Below the pieces are notes generated by a model. It made no database searches. It saw nothing but the letters and a program-made list of their open reading frames with translations, and was not told the origin of the DNA. From Clostridia bacterium (GTDB lineage: Bacteria; Bacillota; Clostridia; Oscillospirales; CAG-272), in NCBI GenBank assembly GCA_029010655.1, contig JAQXKW010000094.1, positions 1 to 6,214 on the forward strand: a stretch of 6,214 nucleotides of DNA. The letters are read 5' to 3'. Positions 5,527-6,214 of this stretch are shown one piece after another (positions within the stretch are counted from its first letter, which is position 1; each line of letters begins with the position of its first letter). A program made the position numbers and the translations under genes.

Positions 5527-5533
5527 TCCTCCT
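5527..5533 (-). promoter_or_regulatory. Strong ribosome binding site of mrdA
   Basis: AGGAGGA on the minus strand (5533-5527) lies 5 nt before the ATG at 5521, close to ideal anti-16S pairing. It fixes the PBP2 start at 5521 rather than the upstream GTG at 5554. Confidence 0.85.
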
Positions 5534-5550
5534 GTGAGTGGATTTATTTT

Positions 5551-5576
5551 GCACCTTTCTCCATAAAGAAAGGTGC
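5551..5576. repeat. Perfect 10-bp inverted repeat in the mreD-mrdA gap
   Basis: GCACCTTTCT (5551-5560) and AGAAAGGTGC (5567-5576) pair without mismatch around a 6-nt loop. In the mreD-mrdA transcript this hairpin would form about 17 nt before the mrdA Shine-Dalgarno. Neither side is followed by a T run, so it is not a canonical intrinsic terminator. It could mark mRNA processing, protect or attenuate the mrdA message, bind a protein, or be part of a small dispersed repeat. Function unknown. Confidence 0.7.
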
Positions 5577-5604
5577 CCAAAGAAACTGAATAAGAAATTG
5601 AGTA

Positions 5605-6214
5605 TTAAAGAACAGTTCGTTCCTCTCTTGATTTATGGAATTTGCGGTAGCAGAGCCAAACCGTCAGAAACAGCAGAGGGGAAATCACCGCCGTTGAGAA
5701 AAATTCCGGTATTACCACGTCCGTCATAATCTGTGAAAATGATGCCTTTAGGACTGCTGCCGAAACAATCAAGGAAACCGCCGCCCTGGAAAGACAGCAG
5801 GATAGCACGTATATAAGCTTTACCGCAAGGGTGTTGCTGAAATAGTTTTTTGAAAGAATGCCTATAAAATACCCTGCCGCCGCATAAAGAAGGGGCAGAA
5901 GATTAGGCCCGGGAGAGCCTCCCAGAGCCCCGATTATAAAGGCGGAGAAAAGCCCGCATACAGCCCCGTATTTTTCGCCCTCGCTTGCGGCAATCGCCGC
6001 AGTCAGAAGGAGCATTACGTCGGGAACTGCTCCGAAGGGGGCAAACCGCACGAAAAAGGTAGTTTGCAAAAGAGCGTTTATTACTATAAGCACGCCGCAG
6101 ATAATTCCCCTGATAAGGTCCTCAAGGTCTATGGAGAACCCCAGGCTGAGGCTTCGTATTCTGTCCTTCAGCTCAAGGCGAACTGCCTCCCACAGGGAAA
6201 TTTCTCTTTTGCCG
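5605..6214 (-). CDS. mreD: Rod shape-determining protein MreD, probably partial at the right edge
   Basis: MreD is the small polytopic membrane subunit of the elongasome that associates with MreC and PBP2. Seen here are LLQTTFF followed by APFGAVPDVMLLL, then GAVCGLFSAFIIGALGGSPG and LLPLLYAAAGYFIGIL. These match the family pattern of an N-terminal helix, a P-D motif and a Gly-rich second/third helix region. About five membrane segments are visible and a basic C terminus (KFHKSREER) follows. The first possible start in the window is GTG at 6093, giving 162 residues. However, its only ribosome-site-like sequence (AGGGGA) is 12 nt away, and the frame stays open and coding-like through 40 more codons to the window edge without any ATG, GTG or TTG. 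I therefore think the true start lies beyond the edge and that a cytoplasmic N-terminal extension is missing. Both other minus frames close near 6168-6175, so mreC probably ends outside or at the very edge. mrdA follows after 83 bp. Confidence 0.85.
   Translation of the reverse strand, partial: GKREISLWEAVRLELKDRIRSLSLGFSIDLEDLIRGIICGVLIVINALLQTTFFVRFAPFGAVPDVMLLLTAAIAASEGEKYGAVCGLFSAFIIGALGGSPGPNLLPLLYAAAGYFIGILSKNYFSNTLAVKLIYVLSCCLSRAAVSLIVSAAVLKASFSQIMTDVVIPEFFSTAVISPLLFLTVWLCYRKFHKSREERTVL

Noticed and set aside
5522..5554. Longer mrdA start at GTG 5554
   Set aside because: It lies in a hairpin with no ribosome site, while AGGAGGA precedes the ATG at 5521 at ideal spacing.

Overview
The window reads as a chromosomal segment of a low-to-mid GC Firmicute, most likely a Clostridia/Oscillospiraceae-type gut anaerobe. 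The grounds are purine-rich Shine-Dalgarno sites (GGAGG, AGGAGGA, GAAAGGA), near-consensus TTGACA/TATAAT promoters, a DUF1385/YqhQ gene next to prmC, and an mreD-mrdA rod-shape pair. The lineage is inferred from gene content and style only. Almost everything is ordinary core-genome material. I found no CRISPR array, phage, insertion sequence, toxin-antitoxin or defence locus.

Layout from left to right. Positions 1-189 hold two back-to-back promoters. The leftward one drives a structured leader RNA that runs off the left edge. The rightward one, with perfect -35 and -10 hexamers 17 bp apart, drives a small unknown polytopic membrane protein (190-660, +). A hairpin at 661-724 closes that gene and overlaps the last codons of prmC on the other strand, so the two converging units seem to share a two-way terminator.

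All remaining genes are on the minus strand. The promoter-distal unit is yqhQ (DUF1385 membrane protein, 1492-2598) followed by prmC (release-factor glutamine methyltransferase, 699-1523). They overlap by 32 bp and have their own promoter at 2624-2653. Upstream of that promoter lie a heptanucleotide tandem repeat (2682-2716) and one DnaA-box-like 9-mer. The promoter-proximal unit is mreD (5605 to the right edge), mrdA/PBP2 (3344-5521) and nth (endonuclease III, 2707-3354). nth overlaps mrdA by 11 bp, and a perfect 10-bp hairpin sits in the 83-bp gap between mreD and mrdA.

How they work together: MreD and PBP2 are partners in the elongasome that builds lateral-wall peptidoglycan. mreC and mreB would be expected just beyond the right edge. 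Endonuclease III is a base-excision repair enzyme translationally coupled to PBP2, with no direct functional link. PrmC modifies the GGQ glutamine of class I release factors. Its overlapping neighbour YqhQ itself carries a GGQ tripeptide in its conserved N-terminal motif, which is the most thought-provoking coincidence here, although purely hypothetical. The best second-look items are the heptamer repeat supplying the nth stop codon, the edge-truncated leader RNA, the mreD-mrdA hairpin, and the GGQ idea.
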